DNA of 64,000 nucleotides from Ottelia alismoides (GCA_037367405.1 JAZKJV010004148.1:434501-498500); one strand, 5' to 3'. Numbered from the stretch's first letter, positions 42,418-55,700 are shown. Program-made: numbers and translations. The notes: generated by a model from the letters alone, not told the origin.

Positions 42418-45400
42418 TGACGATCCGTGAATTGCGCTTGTTAAAAGGATGTAATATTTGTTCGTGTGTAAAAGTAATGATTTTGTCGTTTCGTTGTAGG
42501 CGGCAATCGGAACCGGTCAAGAAAATAACCATAATTATTTCGTCAATTTTTAATCGTGTGGTTTTATGTTTATTTTACTTGGGCAAGTCCCAAGGTCGAA
42601 CACAAGGAGGCAAAGGAACAACCTAGAGTTATGTCTATCAAAATTCTGCACAGTTTTCAAGGCGGTCTTTTTTGGAATTTTTAAATACAATAAAGGATGC
42701 AATAAGTAATTATAGCCTATTTTAGGGACTAAAATATCAATTACTCTCAAATGATGTCCGAAAAATATGAAACTTGGTCATGATGCAAAATATGATGAAA
42801 TGAATGAATTGTAATTTTTTTTGGAATTTTTGGATGTAATATATTTTTTTATGAAATTTTAAATGCAATCAGAGTGAATTTTAATATTTAATTATAATAA
42901 ATATTAAACCTAATTATTTTCAAGGAATAAAATTATCTAAGATCTATCACTAGGAGATTGATCTCAGAAAAATCCTAAACCTCGAAAATACTAGTTTCAA
43001 TACTTATTAAAAATCAAACACTGAAATATGCAAAATGATTTTTAAAGAACAAACTATGCATGCAAATGCAAATCTTTTTGGATACGATGTCAAACGCAAT
43101 TAATTCTACAATATGTGATTTTTCAGGAATTTTTAGAGCAACGATTAATCATTGGCAATTTTAAGAGCAGAAAATGCGCAAAATATGCAATTTTCCACCA
43201 AACAATTAATTATTAATTAACCAACGATCACAAAAATATCCACAATTTGTCAAATGTAGATAATTAATTGAGGAACACAATGCTATTTTTTGAATAATTA
43301 GATGATGTAATGTCGAGGTCTAAAATGAAGGATAAAGACATGGGTACAGATGCAATAATTATAAATAAAATAAATATGTTTAAACAATGCAGGGGGGACC
43401 TAAATTTAATTACCAGTACTGATGGGGGAGAATCTGCAATTGTCCAAGGGGCTACACACGGTCACGTGCAAAGCACGTGACCTGGGTGACGTCCTGTTGA
43501 CGTCCCCCCACGCACGTGCCCCGCACGTGCGGGGGGTCTCAGGACTGGAGCCCGGCCTCCAGTGGTCGCTGGCGGAAGTGCTGGCAGGGCCGAGCCGGCC
43601 AAGGTGGAGAGGGTAGAGGGTCTGGCGGTGCTCTTGGCGTACGACTAGGCTGATGGCGATGCAGAGGAACCCCAGGAGGGCCGACGACCGGTGGTCTGCT
43701 GCTGTTATCCGCTCAGATGGAAACGTGTGGCGGACTAGTGTCGTTGACGCCGCGGAGAGTGGCCGGAGGAGCTGGAGACGAGGAAGAACTCTTGGATGAG
43801 CGGCGGAGCGGCGTCGATGGAGATGGACGTGGTAGTTGTTGGCGATGAAGGGGCGGAGACGTTGGAGTTGTTGCAGATGATCGTTGGCTCGACGATGTTG
43901 AGGGAGAGCTGGAGATGGGGCAGTACGACAGAGGGGAAGCTCGCTATAGGCTGCAACGGTGTCGGTTGGAGGAGACACCGGTTCTCGCTGGCAAAGACGA
44001 CACTAGTCTGTCACCTCGGCGTAGTCGAAGAGCACTCGGTGGATGAAGGAACGGAGGGGCGGCAATGCGGTTTAAATAGCATTGGGGGTTTGGTCGGAAA
44101 CGGAAACGAAATCGCAGAGGCTCGATTTGATTGGGGTTGAAGATTGATTCAATAGGAGGTTGACGAGATGCGGCGTGATTAGACTGGATCGTGAAGATGG
44201 AAGGCGGATGACGGGATTCGTGGTGAGGTGCGAGATACGCGGCGGGCGGGGTTGGTCCCTGATTTGGGAAAGGCAGACGGAGAAGGAAGACGCACAGGCA
44301 CTGTCCGATCGAGCGCGATCGGACGGTTCCTGTAGCACCACGTGGCATGTGCTTAGGGAAGGGCGTGGCACGTGTTGGGCGCGTGCGAGGGAGGCACGTG
44401 CCCCGCACGTGCGTCGTTATTAATTTTTTATTTTTATTTTTTTTTATAAAAATGATATAATAAAAATGCTAAAAAAGACTGACATGTGGTGACTCCAGAA
44501 GCTGCCACATGTCAGCACCAAAAAAGCCAAAAAATAAAGATTTTGTAAAATGCAAAATAAATAGCAAACGACCTCGGGATTGAAAACGTTTCTGCAAAAA
44601 ATTGCTCGTTCGATGAGATCTACAACTTTCATGAAGACATCAAAATCAAAATCGATCAAATGCACAAAGAGATATTTTTGGGGTATCCCATGTACATAGA
44701 ATACCTTGATTTTTGGGTTTTGTAATTTTTATGTTATTTTTAAACCAGATAAAAATCCGAAAAAAATATGATAAAATCAAAGATAAATATTTACATATTA
44801 ATCTATTTTTTGGATTTTTATTAATTAAGAAAAAGGAAGAAGTATAATGAAATATGAAAAAGACCAAATTTGTACAATCGATTAGTGAAGACAAGCTCAA
44901 TTTGGATTTGTACCTTTACGCATTTTAATAAAACTTTCATCAAAGAAGACAAATGAAAAATAAATGAACTAAAATAGGTTAATTATGTACATAAAATACT
45001 AGGTCAAAAACTGCTAAAATACAAAATGTACAAAAGAGGCCCAAAATCCAATTTTCATATTTGAGCTCCGAATCACTTGAACTTGGTCTTGTTTTGAAGG
45101 TAATCGAATGTAGTCATTAGTTCAAAAGTGAGTAGGATTAAAACGGACATTGGATGAGGAAGATATGAGGTTTTAGTCCAGAAATCCTGAAACTAGGTTT
45201 TGGGTTTTCGGTCCACTTGTTTGGGTTAGTGATTTTTTTTTTGTATTTTTCATTTATTCTTGTGAGTGATATGTACACAGTGGAGTGGTTTTGGGTTATT
45301 CGGAGTTAACATGAATTAGTTAAAAATCTGGAAATTTGGGCTATTTACAAGTCATTTTGGCTTGGATTTTTGGCTTCTTATTTTGTGCATAAATTATTGC

Positions 45401-45527
45401 TAAAATGCAATTCTTATGAAAACATACATGAATGCTAATTATGCAGAATAGATGCAGAAATGCTGTTGATTTTGAGGGATTTGATCTTAATAAATGAGAT
45501 TTAGAGTGATGAATCCGAGATTCATCA
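42418..45527 (-). repeat. 3' LTR of the giant element
   Basis: Matches 51549-52704 joined to about 56568-58585. The ends are AT-rich; the centre (43440-44410) is GC-rich and packed with CACGTG motifs. Open frames in the GC-rich part (for example minus 43406-43978) are not conserved in frame with the other LTR and are probably chance. Confidence 0.85.
43460..43482. promoter_or_regulatory. Palindrome with two G-boxes in the LTR
   Basis: GGTCACGTGC, three bases, GCACGTGACC: a perfect 10-bp inverted repeat with two CACGTG cores. Two more CACGTG cores (about 43513 and 43524) and GACGTC motifs lie within 70 bp. In the other LTR the same site reads CACATG. A bZIP/bHLH binding role is inferred only from the motif. 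Confidence 0.5.
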
Positions 45528-46840
45528 TCCCCTATACTTAAACCATGCTGGTCCCTAAGCATCAAAGAGAAATGCCATGAGGTGAAATGAGATTGGGTTC
45601 CATACCAAGACTATGAGCTGAAGGTGAAAGTGAAACTAAACTTGACCTTTGGATTATTTGTGTGTCGGAAATTCTGTGAGACTTCGAATTTCAAAATCAA
45701 CAGCCTTCAAGTTCTACACATCATTGTATCAGTTTCGGCTCAGAAGTCATCTTAGATCAATCCTTTTCCCAAAGCATACCCTATGAACATTGAATAATCG
45801 ACTCATGTGTGTGAAAGGTTTTAGCTCTTCCCATCCAGAATGCCAGACTACTATGCTCCTCTCCTCTCCAGTAACTCGTCCTCGGTGAGTCAGGTATTTC
45901 CTTCTAAGGTCTGTCACGTTGTGTTCACAATCGAATTGGGGGAGAAGTTAGAAGAAAGAACTAGAGGGTGGCCAGTATAGTCACCTCTCCTTGTGAAGCT
46001 GGCCAGTGTAGCCGAGTCTCCACCAAGATCTGCAGATTTTCTTTGAAGCTTGGACCTTTTTGGTCAGATATTTATTTGGTAGTGGCTTCTTTGTATTTGA
46101 TTTTTGGTGGTTCTGCTTGGATCTTGTTGTGCCCCTACGGATATAGAATCTTTTTGTTCCGTACATTTTTTGGGGTCTTAGAAAAAATTGTGCCCAGCCG
46201 TCCATCCCTTTTCCGAAGCTTTATTTCAACCCGTACTCCGATCTTTAGATTTCCACGCTACCAAAAAAGAAACTCACACAGTCTTCCAACATCCTGTCTG
46301 AGTTGAGCTAAGTGCATAGTGTGAGAGTACAAATTAATTCCATATTCCAGAGTTGTACCCAGAATGAAGAAACCGGGTTAGACACTAAGAGTCAAACGTT
46401 GCAATTATCACGTGGAACTTAAAGAATTAAGTCAAAGACCTGAAGCTTCTAAAATCCTATTTCTCGGTGAAGTTCCTCTGAAAATTAGGTGGATTAAGGT
46501 CAAGTCCAGACCACTCTCGGTTTCTGCTCATAACTCAGTTCAGAACTCAAAGACTTTTCACAGATGAAGTGCTGGATGAAGTGCATGTGTGTGAAATGCA
46601 AACATTTTTTGTGGAATTTTTTGCAAGGAATTTTTGGTTTTTTTTAATGCAAAAATGAATAAGAATCTTTTTTTTTTCAAAAATTTTGGGCACAATCAGT
46701 GTTAGTAGCAAAACTCTTTTTCTTTTTCTCTTTTTTTCTCTTTTTTTGTTTTTATTTAAATGATAATTACCCACCCCGTAAATACATATAGACTTACGTG
46801 CAAGTATGAGATATGGGTAAAATATATACAAAGTAGATAT
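45528..46840 (-). other. 3' untranslated part of the giant element
   Basis: Non-coding, between the acidic ORFs and the 3' LTR. Minus-strand GGTTTAAGTATAGGGGATGA at the LTR border is the polypurine tract. No coding potential is seen. Confidence 0.55.
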
Positions 46841-47230
46841 GCAGACCCCCTATACTTAGCGAGTGGTGTGTCCTCAGAGCACAAGAAGCGTAAAGAAGAC
46901 ATAGCTCAGGTTAAGCGTAAGATACTGAAAAAGGAAAAGAAAAAGATATACAGGACCGCCCCCTATACTTAGACTGTGAACAGTCTAAGTATAGAAGAAG
47001 AGCAGAAAAAATAAAGCGGTCGGGATATGTGAACGAAGAGAGTATATACAGGTGGGTGTCGGTTCCCCCTATCTTAGGCTCTGGTCATCCTAAGTATAAG
47101 AGAAGGGTGGAAATGGAGCGATCGTGAGAAAGAGAAGGACGGTATATACAGATGGCATCGGTCCCCCTATACTTAGGCCTTGGCCTAAGTAGAGGAAGAA
47201 GCTGTACAAGGAGACCGATGTGGTTGGGAG
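46841..47230 (-). repeat. Array of four PPT-like hairpin units, about 100-112 bp apart
   Basis: CCCCCTATACTTAG-like cores start at about 46847, 46959, 47065 and 47163. Three are followed by an inverted copy (for example CTTAGACTGTGAACAGTCTAAG and CTTAGGCCTTGGCCTAAG in shorter form). On the minus strand each unit reads a stem followed by AAGTATAGGGGG, the same purine core as the element's polypurine tract by the 3' LTR. Each unit is followed or preceded by a (G/A)TATATACAG(G/A) box. Confidence 0.75.
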
Positions 47231-47250
47231 GGAGGGTGGGTAGCCGATGA

Positions 47251-48382
47251 TTAAGGTGGTTTTCGGCTGATCTTTTTGTGAGCCTGTGATGGGAGATCGG
47301 TATAACGAGACGGATATGAAGCATATGATTCCCAACTATTATCAGTGTCATCATCAGAAAAATCATGATGGATAATAGATGAAACATTTAAAGAGTCATA
47401 TGAAAGGTAGCCATCATCAGAGTTGTCCTCAGAGGAATAGTATTTGAATGTGGACACACTCCATATATTCATGTCTTTTTGTTTCTTCAATTGTTTCCTC
47501 AGAATTCGTTCCTTTTTGGAATTAAGCAGTTTGTCCTCAGGTGAATACTCAGAAGCACTAGTCTCAGTCAGCTCATAAGAAATAATTCCAGTGTACTTGA
47601 AGAGGGCAGGAGCATCAGCTTTGGATGAATAATAATTAGGAACGGGAGTTGTCCAACGAGAATCAAATTTTTGATACTTGCGAAGATATGGCTTTAGAGC
47701 TACCAAACAGACTTCACTCATGTAGATTACCTTTTCCGGACCTGATGAGGGATCATCAGAAGATTCCTCTTCTGAAAGGTTAAAGATGACTTTCTTTTTC
47801 TTGCTTCGTGAAGGTGTCGGTTCACTTGAGTATCCAGATGAATAACCATTAGAATTCTTCTCCTTGGTTGGTTCTTGTCCTGCGTGTTTGTTTTTAGTCT
47901 TCTGGATGTTGGTGACTCTCGATTTGGGATGATTTTGTCAAGATATTCAGTATAGGTTGCACCTGGGTGCGACCATGCATATGTCTCAGGATCATAGAAG
48001 AAAGATTCATCTATTTTGAGATCCGCATGAATTGAAATACTGGGGAGAGTTTCTGCATGTTCATTCTTAATTGATTCGATGTTGGGGTGTGCCCATGCAT
48101 AAGTCTCCGGATCATATGATTCATATACATGATTCTCCATGGTGAGAGCAGCTGGGAATGGAGTAGGGGGAGATTCTCTAAACCAATAGTCTCATCAATA
48201 ACTGCTATCTCAGGTGTAGCAGTGGGGTAGGGCTCTTCTACCGTTTCATGGTTATGGTTGTCGAGGACTTCCTGGGTTACCTCAGAAAATTGTGGTTCCT
48301 CAAACACAGGGTCAGATCTAAGTGATTCCAATGCTTTAAAATTGATTTCCCGTGTCTCACAATCAATAATTACCTTAGACAA
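47251..48382 (-). pseudogene. Acidic unknown ORF region of the giant element
   Basis: Three overlapping minus-strand frames (48382-48011, 48140-47727, 47721-47251) together look like one protein broken by frameshifts. Two copies of DPETYAW(A/S)HP lie about 40 residues apart in the second frame. The last frame is rich in Ser, Asp and Tyr (YYSSEDNSDDGYLSYDS, DFSDDDTDNSWESYASY). No similarity to integrase or reverse transcriptase is visible. I do not recognise this protein. Confidence 0.45.
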
Positions 48383-48384
48383 TG

Positions 48385-48973
48385 CTAAGAATGGCTTTCG
48401 AGAATAATTGGAGACTGGGTGAATTCTCCTTGATGCTCAATATCAATGTTTGTGAATTCTACTTTGAGCGGAGCACCTTGGAATTTCATGATGACAGAAA
48501 TGATTCCTCTCGATCGCTTTATCAATCTATCCACCAATTGAACAATCTCTCGTAATTTCCTGATCGGTCCGAGTTTGAGTTCGTGAAATACAGAGGTCGG
48601 GAGGATATTGATCGGTGAATTGTCATCAATCCGAGCATGGCTGAAAATTGTGTCTTTGATTACACAGTCAAATCTGGTCAACCGCTTCACTATGCGGCTC
48701 TTGGTTTTTCTCCTCAACACCAAGGAGGAGGCCATTGACAAGATATGTCTTTCGGTCTTTGTTCGTATCCTACCCGACTTTTTCAACATTAATTTGTCCA
48801 TTACAAATCCTTTAAGGTCGGGGAAGTGTTCAATGGCCTTTAGAAAGGGAAGTTCAAAAATTAATTTCTTCTCCAATGCTTCCCGTACAACAGGATCCAA
48901 ATTCCTCAGATCTTCTTCAGTCTCGATTTTTATGAAATTTTCTGGATTTTTGATTTTTTGGTGTTTTTTTTGA
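48385..48973 (-). pseudogene. Gag-protease region of Athila/Tat type
   Basis: The frame shows FELPFLKAIEHFPDLKGFV, a basic stretch, then IDDNSPINILPTSVFHELKL and GPIRKLREIVQLVDRLIKR followed by SRGIISVIMKFQG. This order matches the end of Gag and the retropepsin of Athila/Tat elements, where the site is DLGASINLMP...LGLG...LQLADRS...PRGI. The catalytic D-x-G is not kept (DDNSP), so an active protease is unlikely. The frame itself is open, with a stop only at 48385. Confidence 0.65.
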
Positions 48974-49228
48974 ATATTCTCATTTTTTGGTATTTTCTAT
49001 GTGGTGTGGTGATGTGGTGTGTTCCTCAGATGAGCAGGGGTTCTAATGTTCAGAGTGGGAGTCGAAGGCATAGTCATTTCTAGGGGAATAATATGCAGAA
49101 GTGACACTATTAGAATCGTCTCTAGATTCCTGAATATCCTCAAAATTTTCAATCTCAAGCCCAATCATTTCTTCATTCATTTTTATATCCGAGCTACCAG
49201 AGATTGAAATTAATTGATCAGCAAATTC

Positions 49229-50170
49229 TCAAAATCTATCCTCCATTAAATCAAATTTCTTATTCATCCTCAAAATATCCTCCAAAATCTTTTCATGACC
49301 AATCATGGGAGCAGTTGGGGTGTGTTTTTGTAATTGAATTTCCTCTTCCATTTTCCTATATATTCTAGGAGAGGAATCTCTTGAAATATCTGATATATAA
49401 TCATCATTTTCTGAAAATATCTCCTCAATAATTATGGAAGGCAGCTGCTCATATGGTCTAAGTATGTAGAGTTGGTCCGAGTAGAGTTCAATCCTTTGAT
49501 TATGAGTGGTCGGACCTTGATATTGTGGAGTCAGCATACAGGGTTGATGCGTTTCTATGTGGTCTGTCCAATCCTCTGTATGAGTATCATGTCTGAAGAG
49601 GGGGTTGCCATGGTCAATCCAAGATGATGATTGTTCAATAGTGTTCTAGGGTAGGGTCGATGGAAGAGGTGAAGAAGTGTTCAATTCGATCATGTGGTTA
49701 TCATCTCCCATGAATGATGGATTGACATTTACCGAATATGAAGGATGAATTGTATGATCAGTGTAGAGTGGATTGATGTATGAAGAAGTGGAGACCTCAG
49801 TCAGTTTGTTGGTTTGTCTGGTCCGAAAAAAAGGGATGTCATTCATGAAGTAGATCGGATTTGTAGAGAGTGTTGGTGGTTGAGAGTCTCTTGTTGAAGT
49901 CGGAGGCGGTGTTTTGGGTCTAACCAATACGAATTCATTTTCATAGTATAACACTGATGGATTCTCGGATAATTGTTCGATCATTTTTGAAAGAGCTGAA
50001 AGGAATGAGGGGTCGGGTCTGCAAAAATTTTTGGACAAGAGTTCCATGATGAGGTTTAAATCAAGAAAGGAGAGAGATGATTGCACGGGATAGTCAAGAG
50101 GAATTTTATCAAATGTACGGCTGTTGATCTTCGAAATCGGTTCACGCACACCAATGCAAACACAAATCAA
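49229..50170 (-). pseudogene. 5' ORFs of the giant element, unknown
   Basis: Frames 50170-49646 (174 codons, LSALSKMIEQLSENPSVLYY) and 49537-49229 (102 codons, GHEKILEDILRMNKKFDLME) are both acidic with short helical parts and Pro/Ser/Thr-rich linkers. They occupy the Gag position before the protease-like region but show no recognisable Gag core or zinc knuckle. Confidence 0.4.
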
Positions 50171-51528
50171 ACCCCAAGTTCACCAACACATGCAATGAGG
50201 CCGTAAGAGTTCGGCTATTATTTTTTCAATTTTAGTTGGCGATAAATCAATCTTGGAAAAATTTAGCAAGCTGTTAGGTACCGAAATTTTCGTAATGACT
50301 GTCTCGAATTCTTACGACTAGTTGCACCTACTTTCAGCCAGTATGGGAGTAAGTACGTACCGTATAATGACTACCCATTACTTGAGGACGGAGCCTTACG
50401 TAGTGTCCTCTAAACCACCCACTCTGCTAAGGAAATCCGTACCGTTTACCGGCTACCCGTAGATCCTCACAGAGAAGTAGCTAATCGTTTTTGGTAGAAT
50501 TAATAGTCAATATGAAAATTCGGGTTTGGGCTCTAGCCTTAAGTGTCATCTCTCGCTCACTCAGAAAAATAGAAACATCCAAGGTCGGGGTTTCTCTCCT
50601 GCAAAAATTCTTGATTTTTATGGGTTCTTAAGATCGACTATATTTAGCAGTCCCAATTTTAATTAAGTGATCACTAAAGAATTTAAATGAGCACAAATAC
50701 ATGTCTACCGTCCAGTCCCAATTCTTTTTAAAATTTATGTGACAAAACAAGAGGGAGAAGTTCGAGAAAAGCCGATGCACGCGAAAATAATGATGTATGC
50801 TCAGTTAGAAGACTTACAGTGAATCCTCGCAATCTTCACGTGGGATGCAATACAGGAATTGAAAAGTTATCTGTATGATTGCAAGCCGATGAAAAACCGC
50901 ACGTAGCAGAAAGTTCTATTAGCGGGGAAGAATTGAGTTGAATTTTGTCTAAATTGAACGATCTATGTACGTCTCAATTATTGTGAAGTGTGACCTAATT
51001 CCTACGAGCACAATCAAAAATTAAAATGCTCTGAGAGCCGTATGTACAGGTCTATCCTAATCGCCACTCAAGTCGGGCCCCATCCTCATCGGAGAGTGAA
51101 ACATGCCACGACACACCACAAGAATAAAGTTTAAGGTCTTTTTACACATGCGAGAGTCCAAATGGACACCGCTGTAAATGAGCAATTAATTACAGAAATA
51201 AAATTGTAGAAATTAAAAATCCTAGATTCCATGCTCTCTCACGACTCGACCTGATCTTAATTTTTTGCAGCTTTTTCAGAAATCGATGAAAATGTTTCGG
51301 TTTCTTGAAAACTGCTCCACGCACGCCGGGTACCTCGCAAGAAAAATAAGAGAGAGAATGTAAGAGAGTGACTCAAATAATAAAAAAATAATAAAATAAA
51401 TACTGAAAAGAATAAAATAAAATAAATGCAGGAAAAAATGGAAATTACAATGAGAAATTCGAGGGTCAGACTACCCGAATGCGGTAAACCAAACGAAAGT
51501 TTTCAAAACACAAAACTAAGCGTTTGCC
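50171..51528 (-). other. 5' leader of the giant element
   Basis: About 1.36 kb between primer site and first ORF, without coding signal. A long leader is common in Athila/Tat elements. Confidence 0.5.
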
Positions 51529-51546
51529 TCCCCGGCAATGGTGTCA
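51529..51546 (-). other. Primer binding site, tRNA-Asp-like, decayed
   Basis: The minus strand reads TGACACCATTGCCGGGGA, two bases from the LTR. It matches the usual Athila/Tat site TGGCGCCGTTGCCGGGGA except for three G-to-A changes. Confidence 0.8.
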
Positions 51547-52704
51547 TCTGACGATCCGTGAATTGCACTTGTTAAAAGGATGTAATGTTTGTTCGTGTGT
51601 AAAAATAATGATTTTGTCATTTCGTTGTAGGCGGCAATCGGAATCGGTCAAGTAAATAACCACAATTATTTCATCAATTTTTAATCGTGTGGTTTTATAT
51701 TTATTTTAGGCAAGTCCCAAAGTCAAACACAAGGAGCAAATGAACAACCTAGAATTATGCCTATCAAATTCGTGCACGATTTTTGAGGCAGTCTTTTTTT
51801 GGAATTTTTAATGCAATAAAGGATGCAATATGCAATTTTAGCCTATTTTTAGGGACTAAAGTACAATTACGCTCAAACGATGTCCGAAAAATTGAAAATT
51901 GTACATGATGTAAAATATGATGAAATGAATGCACTGTAATGTTTTTGAATTTTTAGATGCAATATAAATTTTTTATGAAATTTTTAAATGCAAATAAAGT
52001 GAATTTCAATATTTAATTATAATAAATATTAAAACTAATTATTTTCAAGGAATAAAATTATCTAAGATCTACCACTAGGTGATTGATCTCAGAAAAATCC
52101 TAAATCTCGAAATATTAGTTTCAATGCCTATTAAAAATCAAACACTGAAATATGCAAAATGATTTTTACATGACAAACTATATATGCAAATGCAAATATT
52201 TTTGGGCATGATGTCAAGCACAATTAATTATACAATATTGATTTTCAGGAATTTTAGAGCAACGGTTAATCAGTGACAATTTTAAGAGCACAAAATGGGC
52301 AAAATATGCAATTTTCCACCAAACAATTAATTATTAATTAACCAACGATCACAAAAATATCCATAATGTGTCAAAATGTAGAGAATTAATTGAGGAACAC
52401 AATCATATTTTTAAATTAATTAGATGATGTAATGTCGATCTCTAAAATGAAGGATAAAGACATGGATACAGATGCAATAATTATAAATAAGATAAAGATG
52501 TTAAAACAATGCAAAGGGACCTAAATTTAATTACCAGTACTGATGGGGGAGAATCTGCAAATTGTCCAAGGGGAACGTGCTGCACACGTGCCCTTGGAAT
52601 GAAGGGACTGGTGTGCAAATCTGAGGCTGGCTGGGGGGTCTTCTGTAATTAACCCACGGTCACATGCAAAGCACATGATATGGGTGACGTGTTGCTGACG
52701 TCCC

Positions 52705-55700
52705 TGATGAATCTCCATTTCAACACCTTTATTCTATCATTTTGGCCTTAAAAACCCCAGCAAATGCATGCAAATAGCATCAATTTGTACTAATAGCATC
52801 TATTGTTTATTGTATTTATTATACATAAAATAAGGTTTTTAATGCCAAAATTATAGAATAAAGAGCAGAAAAGAAAAAGAGAATAAATATTGCAAATATT
52901 TTATGACCCTACCCCCGAGACCAAGTCCAGAATGGAATTGGTCGACAAGGACTATTTTGTGCATTTATTTATTCATTCATTCATTTATTTATTCATTCAT
53001 TTAATGCATTTTGACACCTATTTTGTATATAATTATTTATTCATTAAATAGAAATATTTTGTACATGAAATTTGTAGGTAATAATGTAAATAAAAATACA
53101 AAATTGAGTTTGTACAAAAATAATATAAAATGTACATTTTATATGCAGAATAAAAGCCAGAATCTCAACTTCACAGACCCATATCTTGCAAATAAAAAAC
53201 TCAAATCCATGGAAATCACCTTTAAATTGTATAAGCTTTTCAAGAACTATTTAATAAAATTGGTTTCATAATTTTTGGAGTTCATCTGTGAAAGTTAGGT
53301 TTTTGGCCTTCATTGTACAGTCCCAACCTAATTAAAATATCATTATATTTATTATTCATCATTTTCATGAATTTATATTTTTAGAATTTTGTAATAATAT
53401 ACAAAATATATGTACATATTGAAATTAGAAATAAAACCAAAAAGAACTTGTAAAATAAAATAAGTCTATGAGACTCATAGACATACATGTGTCACATATC
53501 TATATAAATAAAAGGGAAATACATTCTTTAATTATTTTATTCTTTCATATTTTTATAATATTGTAAATACTATATATAATATCTTAAAATATAAACAAAA
53601 TAAAACCCAATAAAATGCATTAAATAAATAAAATGTATATAAAATATAGGTAAATACCTATAAGTATACCTACATAGTATATATACCTATTTATTTAAAT
53701 ATGCTAATAAACTCATAAAAATAAATAAAATATATTTTAGAATCACAAAAATAAGTTATAAATTTATAAAATACTATAATAAAAATAATAAAATAAAATA
53801 TACAAAATAAAAATAAATTATATAAAATATATATATACACACTTATAAATACATCATTAAAAATAAAATTATATTAAAATACATCAAAAAAAATAAATAA
53901 TACTCATAAATAAATACTACATTATTTATTAAATAATTTTTATTTTATATGCAAAAATTAATAAAATCGTTTAATACATTTAATTAAATGGTCAACATCG
54001 CGCTGACGTGGCCCAATCACAACCCTACGATCGTTGACCGCCTGGTCAACTTGACCTCCAGCCGCCTGAAGTGACGCGGCCTGTCATTTCGGCCCGTCTT
54101 CCTCCTTTATTCTCGCTCGTCTCATCCATTCTTCTGCCATCGCCGTCTTCAGATGAAATGTTCCCCGATCATTGTACATCCACGCCCTTGTATTTATCCC
54201 CTTGTACATAGCGTGCAGCTCCGCCATTGGCCCGGTCAATAAGGGTGCGCCACTATTCATAAATAAGAAACCTCTGCCTCCTCTTCATTTTGGTCAGCCT
54301 TTACCCGTCTCCCTTCTTCGTATTCTGTCTGGTGGAATCCTTGTGACAGGAGGAGTCCCCTGGTACCTTGAATCAGTCGGAGATCACGAAGGTTGACCCC
54401 ACGGCCGCCGCTCACCGGAGGTCCTGCTCCTTGGCCAAACAACCAAGTATGAGCTGCGCTTTTCCCATTTCTAGTTAGATGTTTGTTTATGCATTTTAAT
54501 TACGTCGTTAGTGTAGTCCTTAGAGTAGAGATGTAGCCTGAAATCGAGTACCCGTAGTTCGCCGGAGCTCTGCTCCGGCGAACCATTCGCGGTGCTCCCG
54601 ACATCTTCCGACCACCAAACCACCCCCACTCCCTTCCTTAGCCATTTCCCTTCGCCCATGCACCTTCGCTCACCCAGATCCTCATCAGATCTGGAGTCTC
54701 GATCTCACTCTTCCACCCATCACCGGAGATCTTCGCCCGAAGCCACCTTCGCCCCATTCCACCACCAAACGACCTCTGGAACCCCCATATTTTGTGCTCA
54801 GTCCTTTGCAGGGTCCGGAGCGCCAGGAGAACTTTCCCAGGCTCGATTCATCACGAAGAACAAGCAACTGGGCTCATCATCGTCTTCGACCTCGCCCGAG
54901 CTCAACAGAGTCCCAGGTGCTTCATGAAAGCCATCAGCCGACGCGGAAACCTTCCAGGAACCTAGAGACCACTTCGGCAGCGATAGAGGAGGTCAGAATC
55001 GGCTGTATCCTTGGTCGAAGCTCGCCAGCAACGACATTCTTCCCCGTTCTTCCACCCACCTTCATCACCGTCCGATCAAGAGGGAGCTTCCAGTTTTTGA
55101 TCAGCGTTGCCCTCAACCGTCGGATCAACTCGGGTGATCTAATCGCGTGTCAAGTGGAGGAAGCTTAGCCGTGGATCGCGCGCCTGAGGGGGTAATTTTC
55201 ACATATAGCCCCCGTGCTTTTTGTATTTTATATTTAATTCTGTAAATAAATATTTAGTGTAAATAAGAATGTAAATTTTGCAAGAGGGCCCCCGTAGTTC
55301 TAGTATTACATTTTGGGTCCTTCCAATGCCTTACGTGCAATCCACGTGAGGTGCGTGAAAATTGCATGTTACCCTTGACGATTTTTGTATATTGTAACAT
55401 AGTGCTAAAACATTAAATAAATATTTATTCCGTAGGTATTTTTGCACAAAGCCCCTGTATGTTATTTTATTGCAAAAATGCCCCCTGCTAGGCTTTGTTA
55501 TTTTTATGTCTTTTATCTATTTATTAAAAATACTATGTAGCTCCTAAAAATCCACAAAAAAATTGTGTTGGTGCTTCATGTAGTTGTACTTTCACGCCCA
55601 CATTTTTAACATACATTTTTTTGCATTTTATCTGATTTTTAAAATTCAAATGGAGCCTAAATAATCACTGTCTAATTATAAAATACCAAAAAAATATAAA

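Noticed and set aside
43406..44408. ORFs of 154 and 190 codons in the giant LTR
   Set aside because: Frames differ in the sister LTR (56568-57059), so no conserved protein.
46841..47230. CRISPR-like or tRNA-like array
   Set aside because: Units are diverged and about 100 bp, with hairpins ending in polypurine cores; eukaryotic context and no tRNA A/B boxes.
45528..51548. Possibility of an endogenous pararetrovirus
   Set aside because: LTRs, target duplication and primer site fit an LTR retrotransposon; no movement protein, coat or RT motif was seen.
54592..55168. ORFs of 111 and 124 codons that might be a host gene fragment
   Set aside because: They lie in the GC-rich core of a solo LTR; low-complexity Ser/Pro/Arg sequence with no recognised domain.
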